DNA from: Corynebacterium pseudokroppenstedtii
Lineage (GTDB): Bacteria > Actinomycetota > Actinomycetes > Mycobacteriales > Mycobacteriaceae
Reading direction: 5' to 3'
Length of the DNA stretch: 64,000 bases
Assembly (NCBI RefSeq): GCF_019754945.1
Contig: NZ_JAEUWU010000004.1
Span: forward strand, 310,001 to 374,000
The position numbers were made by a program, and so were the translations under genes. Shown here one piece after another: positions 43,897 to 53,032 of this stretch. The notes beneath the pieces were generated by a model. The model did not search any database, was not told the DNA's origin, and saw only the letters and a list, made by a program, of their open reading frames with translations. Within the stretch, counting starts at the first letter, position 1. Each line of letters starts with the position of its first letter.

Positions 43897-44823
43897 TTAC
43901 TGAGCAGACCCCTTGAGCCGGACACGTTCACCCGGCAACCACGCCCACTGCTTCACCCGCCACGAACCGCACGACTGGTCAACATCTGAATACGACGCCG
44001 CAGCCAGATCCAACGATGCTGGGGAATCCAACACAATCCACCGGCAATTCGACACATAGCCGTCCTGCACGAAATGGGCCTCCACGCCAGCCAGCTGACC
44101 TGCAATAAAGCGCATCACCGACCCGTGAACAACCACAATAAGATCACTGGGTGTACTCGTATCCGACTCCACCGCACCAGAAACAAGGAGCGGCAGCATC
44201 GGGGTAATGCCCTCCAGGAAGCGACGGCGCGTTTCCCATCCGGACTGTCCGCCGGGCATACGCATATCCATCTTTCCCGATGACCACTGCAACTGGGTGT
44301 AGCGATACGTGTGTATCGACTCCATGTCGGTGTTCATTTCCAGATCACCGGCGGTGACCTCGGTCAAACCAGGGATTGCCGTTGGCACAGTGGGATTATC
44401 CGGCTCGGCCGTGATGGGGGCGGTCATCACCCCATCTGGCGACGGCGACGCGGTATATACCGACGCGCCCTGGTTCACCATCCCCTGCGCGGCAAAACGG
44501 GCGGTTTTCCTGGCGCGGAGTGCTTCCGAACTGATAATGACCGGCCGCGGTGAGCCCGCTGACTCGTTCCCGTGCTGCGCCTCGCCTGCTCCGGAGAGGG
44601 TGCCGTCGGCAACGATTCGCTCACCACCGGTAAAAGCCTGCTCAACGCCCATTGATGTTAAATCGGCGCCAGGCACAGCGGTATCGAGAGCGGTGATGAG
44701 GTTGGACGTCGTCTGCCCGTGGCGGAAGAGAATCAGCCGTCCGCGGGACGCGCCCTGCTGCTTCTCCTCCGATGCATGGCCGTGTGATGTGCCACTGTTG
44801 ACTGTTGTACCCACGCTATTCAC
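43897..44823 (-). CDS. Histidine phosphatase (phosphoglycerate mutase-like)
   Basis: A 308-residue member with the RHG core in RLILFRHGQTTSNLITALDT, a second arginine in ALRARKTARFAAQGM and the late His in VVHGSVMRFIAGQLAG. The substrate is unknown. The first 28 residues are polar and probably disordered. It follows pheA on the same strand with a 90-base gap, as in C. glutamicum, where a phosphoglycerate mutase-type gene lies beside pheA. Confidence 0.85.
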   Translation of the reverse strand: MNSVGTTVNSGTSHGHASEEKQQGASRGRLILFRHGQTTSNLITALDTAVPGADLTSMGVEQAFTGGERIVADGTLSGAGEAQHGNESAGSPRPVIISSEALRARKTARFAAQGMVNQGASVYTASPSPDGVMTAPITAEPDNPTVPTAIPGLTEVTAGDLEMNTDMESIHTYRYTQLQWSSGKMDMRMPGGQSGWETRRRFLEGITPMLPLLVSGAVESDTSTPSDLIVVVHGSVMRFIAGQLAGVEAHFVQDGYVSNCRWIVLDSPASLDLAAASYSDVDQSCGSWRVKQWAWLPGERVRLKGSAQ

Positions 44824-44913
44824 CTGTTTTCCTCCAGCCGTTTGTCATCATTCTGTACTCGCTGTACCCGCTCACAGCGTGCCTCTGTGCCGACGGTCCA
44901 GCGTTGTATCGCT

Positions 44914-46065
44914 TTACCACAGGACATCGGTCTCCGGGGCGGTCCCTTCCGCGCGATGAGCAACCCACTCCTGCGCGGTAAACCACTCAGCGGGAGTTGC
45001 CGTCGACGGTTTATCCGGGCTCATGGTGGACGACGGAGCCGCAGCATCGGACGTCGTCGCCCCGTGGGGCCCGTCGTCCATCGGCCATGACCCGAGGAAG
45101 CGCAGCACCTGGACCGTTCTGTGCAAATGCTGCAAAGCCGTCGCCACATGAGGATCAGAAATATGCCCGCTCATGTCCATATAAAAGCGGTATTCTCCCA
45201 GCGCTTTCCGTGTCGGGCGAGACTCGATGCGCGTTAAATCCACGCCATTCGACGAGACCACCGTCAGCGTACGAGCCAGCGCGCCCGGCTCATTGCGGAC
45301 GTTAAAGACGACCGACGTGCGATCACGACCCGTGTGAGCAGTAGGTTTACCCGGCTTACCCACCAACACGAAGCGAGTCTGCGCGCCGGTCACATCGGCA
45401 ACGCCATCGGCTAGTGAGTACAAGCCATACAGCTGCCCGGCGCGGGCAGGCGCTGCGGCGGCGTCGACCTCTCCTCGGGCGACCATCTCTGCAGCTGCGG
45501 CATTGGATCGGGCAGCAACGAACTCGGCCGGCGGGAGGTGGTGATCAATCCACGATGTCACTTGGGGACGGGCGACGGGGTGCGCGCTCCAAGTGGTGAT
45601 GCCCTGAGGGCGGGTGCCCGGCCGGACGAGGATAGAGAAGGCGATCGGGATGGCGATTTCACGATAGATCTGTAGCGGGTGCGATCCTGCGAGCGCATCG
45701 AAAGTCCTGGTAACAGGGCCTTCAACTGAGCTTTCAATGGCAACGCACGCCCAATCGGCGCGGCCACGAATAACAGCGTCAACAGCGTGTTGAGGCGAGT
45801 CGACGGGGAGCGGAACTATTCGGTGACCGTGTGCGGTGATGGGCTCGGTGGCTTTCACGCCGCTGCTTTCTGGCCCAGCAGCCCCCGTCCTTGCGCCCTG
45901 GGGCGGCGTGTCGCACCACCCACGGCCGGCGAATTCCAGCATGGCCATTTCCGTAAACGTCCCTGAGGGTCCGAGAAATGCGACGACGGGAATGTCCCGC
46001 TCGGATGTCTCGGGTGTGTGACTGGTTTGATTCGTTCCCACGCTTTTTGACTGCTCGCTACTCAT
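44914..46065 (-). CDS. pheA: Prephenate dehydratase
   Basis: The enzyme forms phenylpyruvate from prephenate in phenylalanine synthesis. VAFLGPSGTFTEMAMLEFAG opens the catalytic domain; the TRF motif appears in GAQTRFVLVG; the ACT domain starts TSVVFNVRNEPGALARTL with the ESRP regulatory motif (IESRPTRK). At 383 residues it is longer than usual, with an insertion after the first strand (about 50-80) and a 60-residue polar C-terminal tail. Phenylalanine feedback through the ACT domain is expected. Confidence 0.92.
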   Translation of the reverse strand: MSSEQSKSVGTNQTSHTPETSERDIPVVAFLGPSGTFTEMAMLEFAGRGWCDTPPQGARTGAAGPESSGVKATEPITAHGHRIVPLPVDSPQHAVDAVIRGRADWACVAIESSVEGPVTRTFDALAGSHPLQIYREIAIPIAFSILVRPGTRPQGITTWSAHPVARPQVTSWIDHHLPPAEFVAARSNAAAAEMVARGEVDAAAAPARAGQLYGLYSLADGVADVTGAQTRFVLVGKPGKPTAHTGRDRTSVVFNVRNEPGALARTLTVVSSNGVDLTRIESRPTRKALGEYRFYMDMSGHISDPHVATALQHLHRTVQVLRFLGSWPMDDGPHGATTSDAAAPSSTMSPDKPSTATPAEWFTAQEWVAHRAEGTAPETDVLW

Positions 46066-46176
46066 TCCACCTGCCTATGTCGTGTTCTCTTCAACCCTAA
46101 ACCACCGGGAATCAAGAATCAGATAGACAAGGTGGTGGTGGCGCAACCGTATCCGCCTCCCCGTAGGCTGTCAGGT

Positions 46177-47616
46177 ATGGATTTCCACGACGTGCTGGAC
46201 GCCCCTTTGGCCGATATCCTCGCTATGGTGCGCGGTGGGCGTCGTCGCGTCGGAACTCAGGAGGCCGGTACACCTTTTGACCAGCATAGTCGTGACCAGC
46301 ATCTTTCCCCGGACGTGCTGGCGGGCCTCGCGCGGGACTGTGTGCAGACCGCCCGGGAGTCAACCGGGCTAAGCACACAAGAGCTGGGTTTTGCCCTGGA
46401 CGAGATTCCCGTGACGTACCCGAGCGCTCAGCGCAGTAGCGGCCCATTCGCCGGCTTACCTATTCCGATTAAGGATTTGCTCCCTGTGCGGGGGATTCCC
46501 TGCACGCAAGGTTCGGCCGACCGAGTGTCGGTGCCGGAGAAGAATGACCCCGTGGCGGATGCATTATTGGGCGCGGGCGCCACCATTTTCGGAGCGTCGG
46601 CGACCTCTGAGCTGGGCTTATCGTGTTATACGGAACCGACTCATCTTCCGGCGGTCGTTAATCCGGCCTTGCCCGAGCGCACGCCGGGTGGCTCGTCGGG
46701 CGGGGCGGCGGCGCTGGTTGCGCGCGGTATCGTCCCGGTGGCGCATGGGAGCGATGGCGGCGGCTCGATCCGCGTCCCCGCCGCTTGTTGCGGGATCGTC
46801 GGATTTAAGCCTCCGCACGATCCAACCGATGGGCAGCTGCGCGCGGATGGTTTTCTGGCGCGCACTGTTGCGGATGTCGCGGTGGCGTCGTCGTTAATTA
46901 CTTTTCCTGGGCAACCGCGGGTGACTCGGACCCAGTGGGTTCCGGGGACGCCGAATATGAGTGTTCCTTCTCGACGTCTGCGTGTGGGAATTTTGACGAA
47001 ACCGCTGCATAGTGTGGGGCACACTGCGTCGAGCCCTGCGCCCCGTCCGACGTCGAATTCCATGATGACAGGCGCTCTTCGGATTGCTGCCGATCGCGTG
47101 AGGGCGGCGGGCCATGATGTTGTTCCCGTGACCAGCCCATATCCACCGGAGACGATTGAGCTTCTGCGCATCGTGCTGGCGTACCGGTGCAGAAATCTAG
47201 ATGGCGCGTTGTCCCCGCTGAGCACGTATTTTCGTGACCTGGGCGCGACGATCACGGCCGAGCAGTATGAAGAGACGCTGACCAGGCTTCGGGAGCTTCC
47301 TGATCTGGTGCTCGGCCAATGGTCTGATATGGCGAATGTGGATCTGGTACTGAACCCGACTATCGCGTATCCGCCGCCGCCCGTAGGCACGTTTGCAGCC
47401 TTGCCCCCCGAGGAGGATTTTGCGGCCCAAACCGCGTGGACCCCGTGGTGTACGTTGTGGAACTTGACGGGCTGGGCTGGGCTTTCGGTTCCTGTCGTAA
47501 CGACGGCGATTGACGGCCCGTGGCACGGGTGGCCGGTGAGTGTGCACGTGGGCGCTGTGGGGGATCGTGTGTCGCCGTGGGAGGTTCTTGGTGTCGGGCT
47601 TATCGTCGAAAAGTAG
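46177..47616 (+). CDS. Amidase signature-family enzyme
   Basis: The Ser-cisSer-Lys triad can be placed: Lys in LPIPIKDLLPVRG, cis-Ser in PGGSSGGAAAL and the nucleophile in GSDGGGSIRVPAAC. From ATG 46177 the protein has 479 residues. Such hydrolases act on amides; some belong to GatA, but no GatB/C partner is here and the C-terminal half is not GatA-like. It diverges from pheA and its end overlaps the CPBP gene by 26 bases. Confidence 0.88.
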   Translation: MDFHDVLDAPLADILAMVRGGRRRVGTQEAGTPFDQHSRDQHLSPDVLAGLARDCVQTARESTGLSTQELGFALDEIPVTYPSAQRSSGPFAGLPIPIKDLLPVRGIPCTQGSADRVSVPEKNDPVADALLGAGATIFGASATSELGLSCYTEPTHLPAVVNPALPERTPGGSSGGAAALVARGIVPVAHGSDGGGSIRVPAACCGIVGFKPPHDPTDGQLRADGFLARTVADVAVASSLITFPGQPRVTRTQWVPGTPNMSVPSRRLRVGILTKPLHSVGHTASSPAPRPTSNSMMTGALRIAADRVRAAGHDVVPVTSPYPPETIELLRIVLAYRCRNLDGALSPLSTYFRDLGATITAEQYEETLTRLRELPDLVLGQWSDMANVDLVLNPTIAYPPPPVGTFAALPPEEDFAAQTAWTPWCTLWNLTGWAGLSVPVVTTAIDGPWHGWPVSVHVGAVGDRVSPWEVLGVGLIVEK

Positions 47617-48361
47617 TGCCACCGCGACGCTGCGCTGGGAAATTGTCATTGTTCTGGCCGTGACATTTGGGATGTCGGGGCTGCGGGCAACGCTGCGCCT
47701 GGTGGAGGCGCTGGTATCGCCGACGCCGTTGAAGGGCCAGACCGCCCAGTTGAATCCTTCGCAGGCGCCAGCGGCGTGGCTCGATGTGTCGCTGCAGGTG
47801 TTGTCGGCGGGGACCTTGGTCGCCTGGGGCGCGCTAGCTGTGTATATGTTGTGGGTCCATCCCGTGACGACGAATCCTCTGCGGTTTTTGCGGTGGTCCG
47901 GACTGTCCGACGTGTGGCACGGGCTGGCGGCCGCTGCGGCGATTGGCCTGCCCGGGCTGTGCTTTTATGCCGTGGCTCGCGCGTGGGGCTTGTCGACGAC
48001 GGTTGATCCTGCGGCGGGGGTCCGCGCCTGGTGGTCGTACGTGTTGCTAGTCATTTCCGCGTGCGCGACGGCCTGGGCCGAGGAAGTGGTCGTCGTGGGA
48101 TGGCTGCAAACCCGCTTGGCCCAGTGTGGTGTGTCGGGGGCGCCACGCGTGGTGGTGTCGGCCCTGTTGAGAGGTCTGTATCACGTGTACCAGGGCCCGA
48201 GCGCGGGCGTGGGGAACGCGATCATGGGCCTGGTTTTTGGGACGTATTTCGAACGCACAGGCCGTGTGTGGGCGCTGGTGATTGCTCACGCGGTTATTGA
48301 CTGCGTGGCTTTTGTGGGCGCGGCGCTGTTAGCCGGCCATCTGCCGTGGCTGGGGCTGTAG
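47591..48361 (+). CDS. CPBP-family intramembrane metalloprotease
   Basis: From GTG 47591 (GGGAGG six bases upstream) the 256-residue protein has about seven hydrophobic segments. The family motifs are visible: EE in TAWAEEVVVVGW, then H in RGLYHVYQG, and HAVID near the C-terminus. CPBP (Abi/CAAX) proteases cut within membranes; many bacterial members have unknown substrates. The 26-base overlap with the amidase gene suggests coupled expression. Confidence 0.85.
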   Translation: MSGLSSKSSATATLRWEIVIVLAVTFGMSGLRATLRLVEALVSPTPLKGQTAQLNPSQAPAAWLDVSLQVLSAGTLVAWGALAVYMLWVHPVTTNPLRFLRWSGLSDVWHGLAAAAAIGLPGLCFYAVARAWGLSTTVDPAAGVRAWWSYVLLVISACATAWAEEVVVVGWLQTRLAQCGVSGAPRVVVSALLRGLYHVYQGPSAGVGNAIMGLVFGTYFERTGRVWALVIAHAVIDCVAFVGAALLAGHLPWLGL

Positions 48362-48596
48362 ATAATGTGCCCTACAAGGCCGTGTAACTCTAGCCCCACG
48401 CGTTTCGATATACTCAACGCTTGGTTTCACCTGTAGCTGCGTCACCTGCATATCCGCGGAGCCGGATGAGCATGAACCGGATGAGCGCAGGCCCAGAGCC
48501 TGAGCATCAGTCGCTAGGCCGGAACATCCCCTGCCGTCGCCGGGGTGCTGCCAGCGTTATCACTGGTAAGCGATACTTTTGTCGGAAGGAAATTTT

Positions 48597-51563
48597 GTGC
48601 CTGCTTTGTCGCTTCGGAGTGGTAGCCGGTTTGGTACCGGCCGTGCCCGTGAAGCACTAAGCAGAGCACAGAGCGGGGGTTCAGAAAACAGTTCGGAAAG
48701 CAGCTCGGCCGCGATTATCGGGTGGCCGGCCCATGTGTTGGGCCTCCTCGTGGGGCTTCTAACACAATTAATCTGGCACGGCCCACGCGAAAACGGCGAC
48801 TGGGCCGCGTTATGGATCGCCGGCAAGCTCCTCCGCCAAGGTGACGATCCGCACATCTACGACTACGCCCCCGACGATTTCGCTGCCTGGGCAGGCCCTT
48901 TCTGGCAGCCGTTCGCGCAGCAAGATGTCACATCAGCCTCACCGCATCCGTTTGTTCAGGCACCATTCGTTGCCCAAATGGCCGAAGCCCTGACATTCAT
49001 AATGTCATTCCACACATCGGTGTTCTTCTTGACAGTGGCGTCGGGGTGGGCACTGGTCGTGCTGGTGGCCAGTGCGTTTTATGTGTGGTTTCACCGCCCA
49101 ATACCCATGGGCGTGTTGGTCGGCGTCACGCTGGTGGTGTGGCTTTCCACCCCATTTCAGTGGTCGATCACGTTAGGGCAAACGACGCCCCTGGTCACTG
49201 CGGGTATCGCGTATAGCATCGCGGCAGCGCGTCGTCGACCCTGGTCAGCGGGCATCGTGCTGGGGGTTGTTAGCGTTATTAAACTCACGCCGCTAGCTCT
49301 CATTCCGCTGATGCTGCTGTTCCGTCGGTCACGTCGAACGTCGCTCGTGGCTATCGCAACAACCGCCCTCTGCTTCGGCTTCTCCGTGCTGACCGTGGGG
49401 TGGCCGCTGCACGAAATCTGGCGTGCGCGGATTCACATGTTCTCCACGTTCAAAGTGATCGCGCCGACGAGCCAAACCTTCGTGTCAATCATGAAGCGCC
49501 ATCTTATCGACGAGGGACCCGCGGGCGCGCCGATTATCCAGGACACGCCCGGCTGGATGGTGGTCACACCGATGATGCTGGCCGCCGTGATTGCCCTGGC
49601 CTTGGCCATCGCGGCGTACCGCTGTCGGGGGCGGGCCTTCGAGATCATCATGGTGGGCGCCATGTGCGTGGCCACGTGTTTTTCTGGCTTCGTGTGGACG
49701 CACTATTTCATCATCGTTGTGTTGCCGGCCTTCGGTGTGTTCGCGCTGACCGCGCGCCGCAGGTGGGCAGTGGCGTGCATTGCGATGGTCAGCGTCCTTT
49801 ATTTTCCTCCGCTTTCCGACGTTATTTCGTCGCAACACGATAACCGCTACTTTGCTCAAACAGGCTTCTATGTCCCTGGCGGAGCCTTGATGGCGACGAT
49901 TATCATGCTGTTCTTGCTGGCTGCTGCCGTTGTGGTTCCCGCACGTCGGGCGGCTAGCGCTGGGCTCCCCAACCCTGCACCGGAGTTCCGGGCGCCGTGG
50001 GGTGCTGGGGCATCGGCCTCCGGGCGCACCAACTCGCCCGTGGCTAGGCGCACCACCCCACGTTCTGCAGTCGCCCGCTGGTTCGCTCACGCAAACGCAC
50101 CCCATTCCACCTTCATCTCTGGCTCATCGCCACGTCAGCGTGGCCACATCGTCGGCAGAATGGGCCATATCGTTGCTGTGCTCTCCGGCCTTATCACTGT
50201 CTTGGCGTGGAACTCCCACCGGCAGACAGATGATTGGTCCTCACTGTGGATCGCGGGCAAACTCGTCGCGCAAGGCGATAAGAACCATATTTACGATTAC
50301 AACCATCAGGATTTTGCGCGCTGGGCCGGGGAGTACTGGGCGCCATTTGCCAATGAGCACGTCACATCCCCCTTGCCTCACCCATTTATTCAGGCGCCGA
50401 TCGTGGCCGAAGTGATGAGCGTCATCACCCGCATCATGAGCTACGACTTTTCGACGCTCGCGCTGGGATTCTTCTCTGGCTGGGCCATGGTGATCACTGT
50501 CGCTTGTGCCTATCGCGTCTGGGTGGGGCGGCCGATCCCACTCGTTCTTCTGCTACCCGTCGTTGTGGTGGCCTGGGTGTCAGCACCATTTTCCATGGCT
50601 ATTCGTCTGGGCCAAACAAGCCCGCTGATCTACGCGGGCATTGCCTACGCGATCGCCGCTGCGCGCACTCGGCCCCGCTCGGCGGGCATTGTGCTCGGCT
50701 TGGTCAGCGTCGTAAAGCTGAGTCCTTTCGCTCTCATCGCCGCAATGTTCCTTTTCCGTCGATCGCGCCGAACAGCCGGCGTCGCCGTCGTCACCACTGT
50801 GGTGGCGTTCCTCTTGTCGCTGGTCACGCTGGGAACGGAAGTATTCCGCACCTGGATTCGTATCATTCACGATCTATCCTCCGCCCGCGTTGTCGCCCTG
50901 GAGAGCCAGAGTTTCGCATCGATCATGTTGAGAAGCCATCTTGGCGACGACGACAACGTCTGGGTGCCCATCATCCGCAATCCACCGACCTGGGTTGTGG
51001 TGATTCCGCTCATACTGGCGGCTTTGCTGGCCATCCTTGTCCTCGCGGCTGCGTATGTGCGTCGGGAATATGCTTTTCCGCTGTTCATGGTGGGAATTAC
51101 GAGCATCGCCACGGCGTGCTCTGGGCTGGTGTGGACCCACTATTTCCAGGTTGCGCTGCTCCCTGCCTTCGGTTCCGTGGTCCTGGCGGAACGTCGCCGC
51201 CTAGCAGGTTTCCTCACTATTGGTTTGAGCCTGTTCTTCGTCCCACCTCTCTCCGACGTGGTGGGGGCCGCGGCCCAGGCGAAGGTACATGTTCAGTCCG
51301 GCGGCTTAATCGCCCTGATTGGGCTCATCCTGCTGATGTGCATCATGGCCCTTCTGCCCGGCTCGGTTCTTCCACGACGCACACGGTCGCGCATCGCTCA
51401 GTGGCAACAAGCACATGATCGTGACGACGAATGGCTGCGGTCATCGGGGCCGTCGCTGTCCCATAGGTATCGCAACGACATGACCGCGCCGCTACCTGTT
51501 GTGACGGATGCTCCGCGGGCATCGGGTGGACGCCACCACGTGCGCCGACGCCACACCCAGTAA
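48597..51563 (+). CDS. Two fused GT87-like (DUF2029) membrane glycosyltransferases in one polypeptide
   Basis: GTG 48597, six bases after GGAAGGA, is preferred over TTG 48579. The 988-residue protein contains two homologous halves, each of about 450 residues with eight or more membrane helices. The parallel stretches DWAALWIAGKL/DWSSLWIAGKL, DPHIYDY/KNHIYDY, SPHPFVQAPFVA/PLPHPFIQAPIVAE, TLGQTTPLVTAGIAY/RLGQTSPLIYAGIAY and SGFVWTHYF/SGLVWTHYF make the repeat plain. GT87 enzymes use polyprenyl-phosphate sugars to add mannose or arabinose outside the membrane (PimE, AftC types). Both halves keep the N-terminal Asp-Trp. A polar linker (about 480-530) joins them. An LCP-type ligase follows on the same strand. 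Confidence 0.85.
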   Translation: MPALSLRSGSRFGTGRAREALSRAQSGGSENSSESSSAAIIGWPAHVLGLLVGLLTQLIWHGPRENGDWAALWIAGKLLRQGDDPHIYDYAPDDFAAWAGPFWQPFAQQDVTSASPHPFVQAPFVAQMAEALTFIMSFHTSVFFLTVASGWALVVLVASAFYVWFHRPIPMGVLVGVTLVVWLSTPFQWSITLGQTTPLVTAGIAYSIAAARRRPWSAGIVLGVVSVIKLTPLALIPLMLLFRRSRRTSLVAIATTALCFGFSVLTVGWPLHEIWRARIHMFSTFKVIAPTSQTFVSIMKRHLIDEGPAGAPIIQDTPGWMVVTPMMLAAVIALALAIAAYRCRGRAFEIIMVGAMCVATCFSGFVWTHYFIIVVLPAFGVFALTARRRWAVACIAMVSVLYFPPLSDVISSQHDNRYFAQTGFYVPGGALMATIIMLFLLAAAVVVPARRAASAGLPNPAPEFRAPWGAGASASGRTNSPVARRTTPRSAVARWFAHANAPHSTFISGSSPRQRGHIVGRMGHIVAVLSGLITVLAWNSHRQTDDWSSLWIAGKLVAQGDKNHIYDYNHQDFARWAGEYWAPFANEHVTSPLPHPFIQAPIVAEVMSVITRIMSYDFSTLALGFFSGWAMVITVACAYRVWVGRPIPLVLLLPVVVVAWVSAPFSMAIRLGQTSPLIYAGIAYAIAAARTRPRSAGIVLGLVSVVKLSPFALIAAMFLFRRSRRTAGVAVVTTVVAFLLSLVTLGTEVFRTWIRIIHDLSSARVVALESQSFASIMLRSHLGDDDNVWVPIIRNPPTWVVVIPLILAALLAILVLAAAYVRREYAFPLFMVGITSIATACSGLVWTHYFQVALLPAFGSVVLAERRRLAGFLTIGLSLFFVPPLSDVVGAAAQAKVHVQSGGLIALIGLILLMCIMALLPGSVLPRRTRSRIAQWQQAHDRDDEWLRSSGPSLSHRYRNDMTAPLPVVTDAPRASGGRHHVRRRHTQ

Positions 51564-51573
51564 CATTATTCAC

Positions 51574-53028
51574 ATGAATACCACTAGCGATGACGATTAC
51601 CTCCGCGGCCCTGATGGCCGCCCGATCGTCGACCGCTACGGACGACCTATCCGACGCCGGTCACGGAAAAACACTGCAGCTTCGGGGAATAGTGCTGGTG
51701 GCGGGGCTCACCGTCACGAAGCAGACAGTAGGCGCACTGGCAGTGACCGAGTCGACGCGTCCCACATTGACTACTCCGGGGGGAGCTCTCCTGCGCGGCA
51801 CGAGAAGCATGAATACCAGCACTTTCGTGCACAACCGGGGCCAACGTCGTCCCGCGCGAGAAACCAAGGTAGGCAGTCGGAGCGAGACAACGCTCCGCAA
51901 CCTCCACGCCGTCGTGATGGACGTCCCGGGGACTACAGTTCGAGCTCCCGTCGATACTCACAACCGCTGCCTCCTCGCGGGATCGAGGAGCATAACCGAC
52001 GCACCGGCGCGCCCAGCTACCCTGCAGCCGGCAGCCGCCCGTCCGAGAAGAGCCGCCCGTCCGGCCCAAGCCGAGGGCGTCGCTGGCTTCCATCCGGCGC
52101 GAGCCGTGGACGTTGGTGGCGATCGTCCGGGTGGGGGCGCAAACTAGGAGCTCTCCTGGGCGTCCTCATACTCGTTATCCTCGGGACGATGGTGTGGGTC
52201 GATCTTCGGCTCCATCGGGTTGATGCTCTCACCAATTATGGCGGCCGCCCCAGCGGCGGTTCGGGAACGAACTGGCTGCTCGTCGGCTCTGATTCGCGTG
52301 ACGGCCTCTCTGAGGATCAGCAGGCGGAGCTGTCCACCGGCGGCGATACGGGCGGCGGACGCACAGATTCCATCATCCTGGTGCACATTCCCTTCGTAGG
52401 GAAGGCGACGATGGTGTCGATCCCCCGCGATTCGTACGTCGATGTGCCTGGTCATGGGAAGGACAAGGTCAACGCTTCGTATGCTCTGGGCGGCCCCCAG
52501 CTCCTCCAGCAGACCGTGGAACAGGCCACTGGCCTGCGCATTGACCACTATGCGGAGATCGGTTTCGGCGGGTTTGCCGGCGTGGTCGATGCCGTGGGCG
52601 GCGTCAAAATCTGCGTCGAGCAGCCCATGGACGATCCGCTCGCGGGAATTAATCTGCAGCCGGGGTGCCAAAAACTTGATGGCCCCACCGCCCTGGGGTT
52701 CGTTCGGTCACGGCATTCGATGGACGACGGCGATATCGGCCGTGCCCGGAACCAGCGGACGTTCCTCGCCGCGCTGGTGAAGAAAGCGCTGTCCCCCACC
52801 ACGTTCCTCAACCCGTTCCGCTTCTTCCCCTTTGTCAGCCGTATGACGGATTCTTTCACAGTGGACAAGCACGATCACGTGTGGAATTTAGCGCGCCTAG
52901 GCATCGGGTTGGGGCTGTCACCACGGACCGAAACGATCCCCATCGCATCTTATGAATCCACCGATGTCGGGGACGTCGACGTGTGGGACGACGACGGAGC
53001 GCAGGAACTATTCAAGTCGCTGCGCTAG
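51574..53028 (+). CDS. LCP (LytR-CpsA-Psr) family protein with long basic N-terminus
   Basis: From ATG 51574 the 484-residue protein has about 190 residues of Arg/Ser/Gly/Pro-rich cytoplasmic sequence, a membrane helix (LGALLGVLILVILGTMVWV) and the external LCP domain, with LLVGSDSRDG, RTDSIILVHI, VSIPRDSYVDVPG, and the arginine-rich RSRHSMDDGDIGRARNQR that binds polyprenyl pyrophosphate. LCP enzymes attach arabinogalactan or other polymers to peptidoglycan. The adjoining GT87-type gene suggests shared work on a surface glycan. Confidence 0.92.
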   Translation: MNTTSDDDYLRGPDGRPIVDRYGRPIRRRSRKNTAASGNSAGGGAHRHEADSRRTGSDRVDASHIDYSGGSSPARHEKHEYQHFRAQPGPTSSRARNQGRQSERDNAPQPPRRRDGRPGDYSSSSRRYSQPLPPRGIEEHNRRTGAPSYPAAGSRPSEKSRPSGPSRGRRWLPSGASRGRWWRSSGWGRKLGALLGVLILVILGTMVWVDLRLHRVDALTNYGGRPSGGSGTNWLLVGSDSRDGLSEDQQAELSTGGDTGGGRTDSIILVHIPFVGKATMVSIPRDSYVDVPGHGKDKVNASYALGGPQLLQQTVEQATGLRIDHYAEIGFGGFAGVVDAVGGVKICVEQPMDDPLAGINLQPGCQKLDGPTALGFVRSRHSMDDGDIGRARNQRTFLAALVKKALSPTTFLNPFRFFPFVSRMTDSFTVDKHDHVWNLARLGIGLGLSPRTETIPIASYESTDVGDVDVWDDDGAQELFKSLR

Positions 53029-53032
53029 CCGG

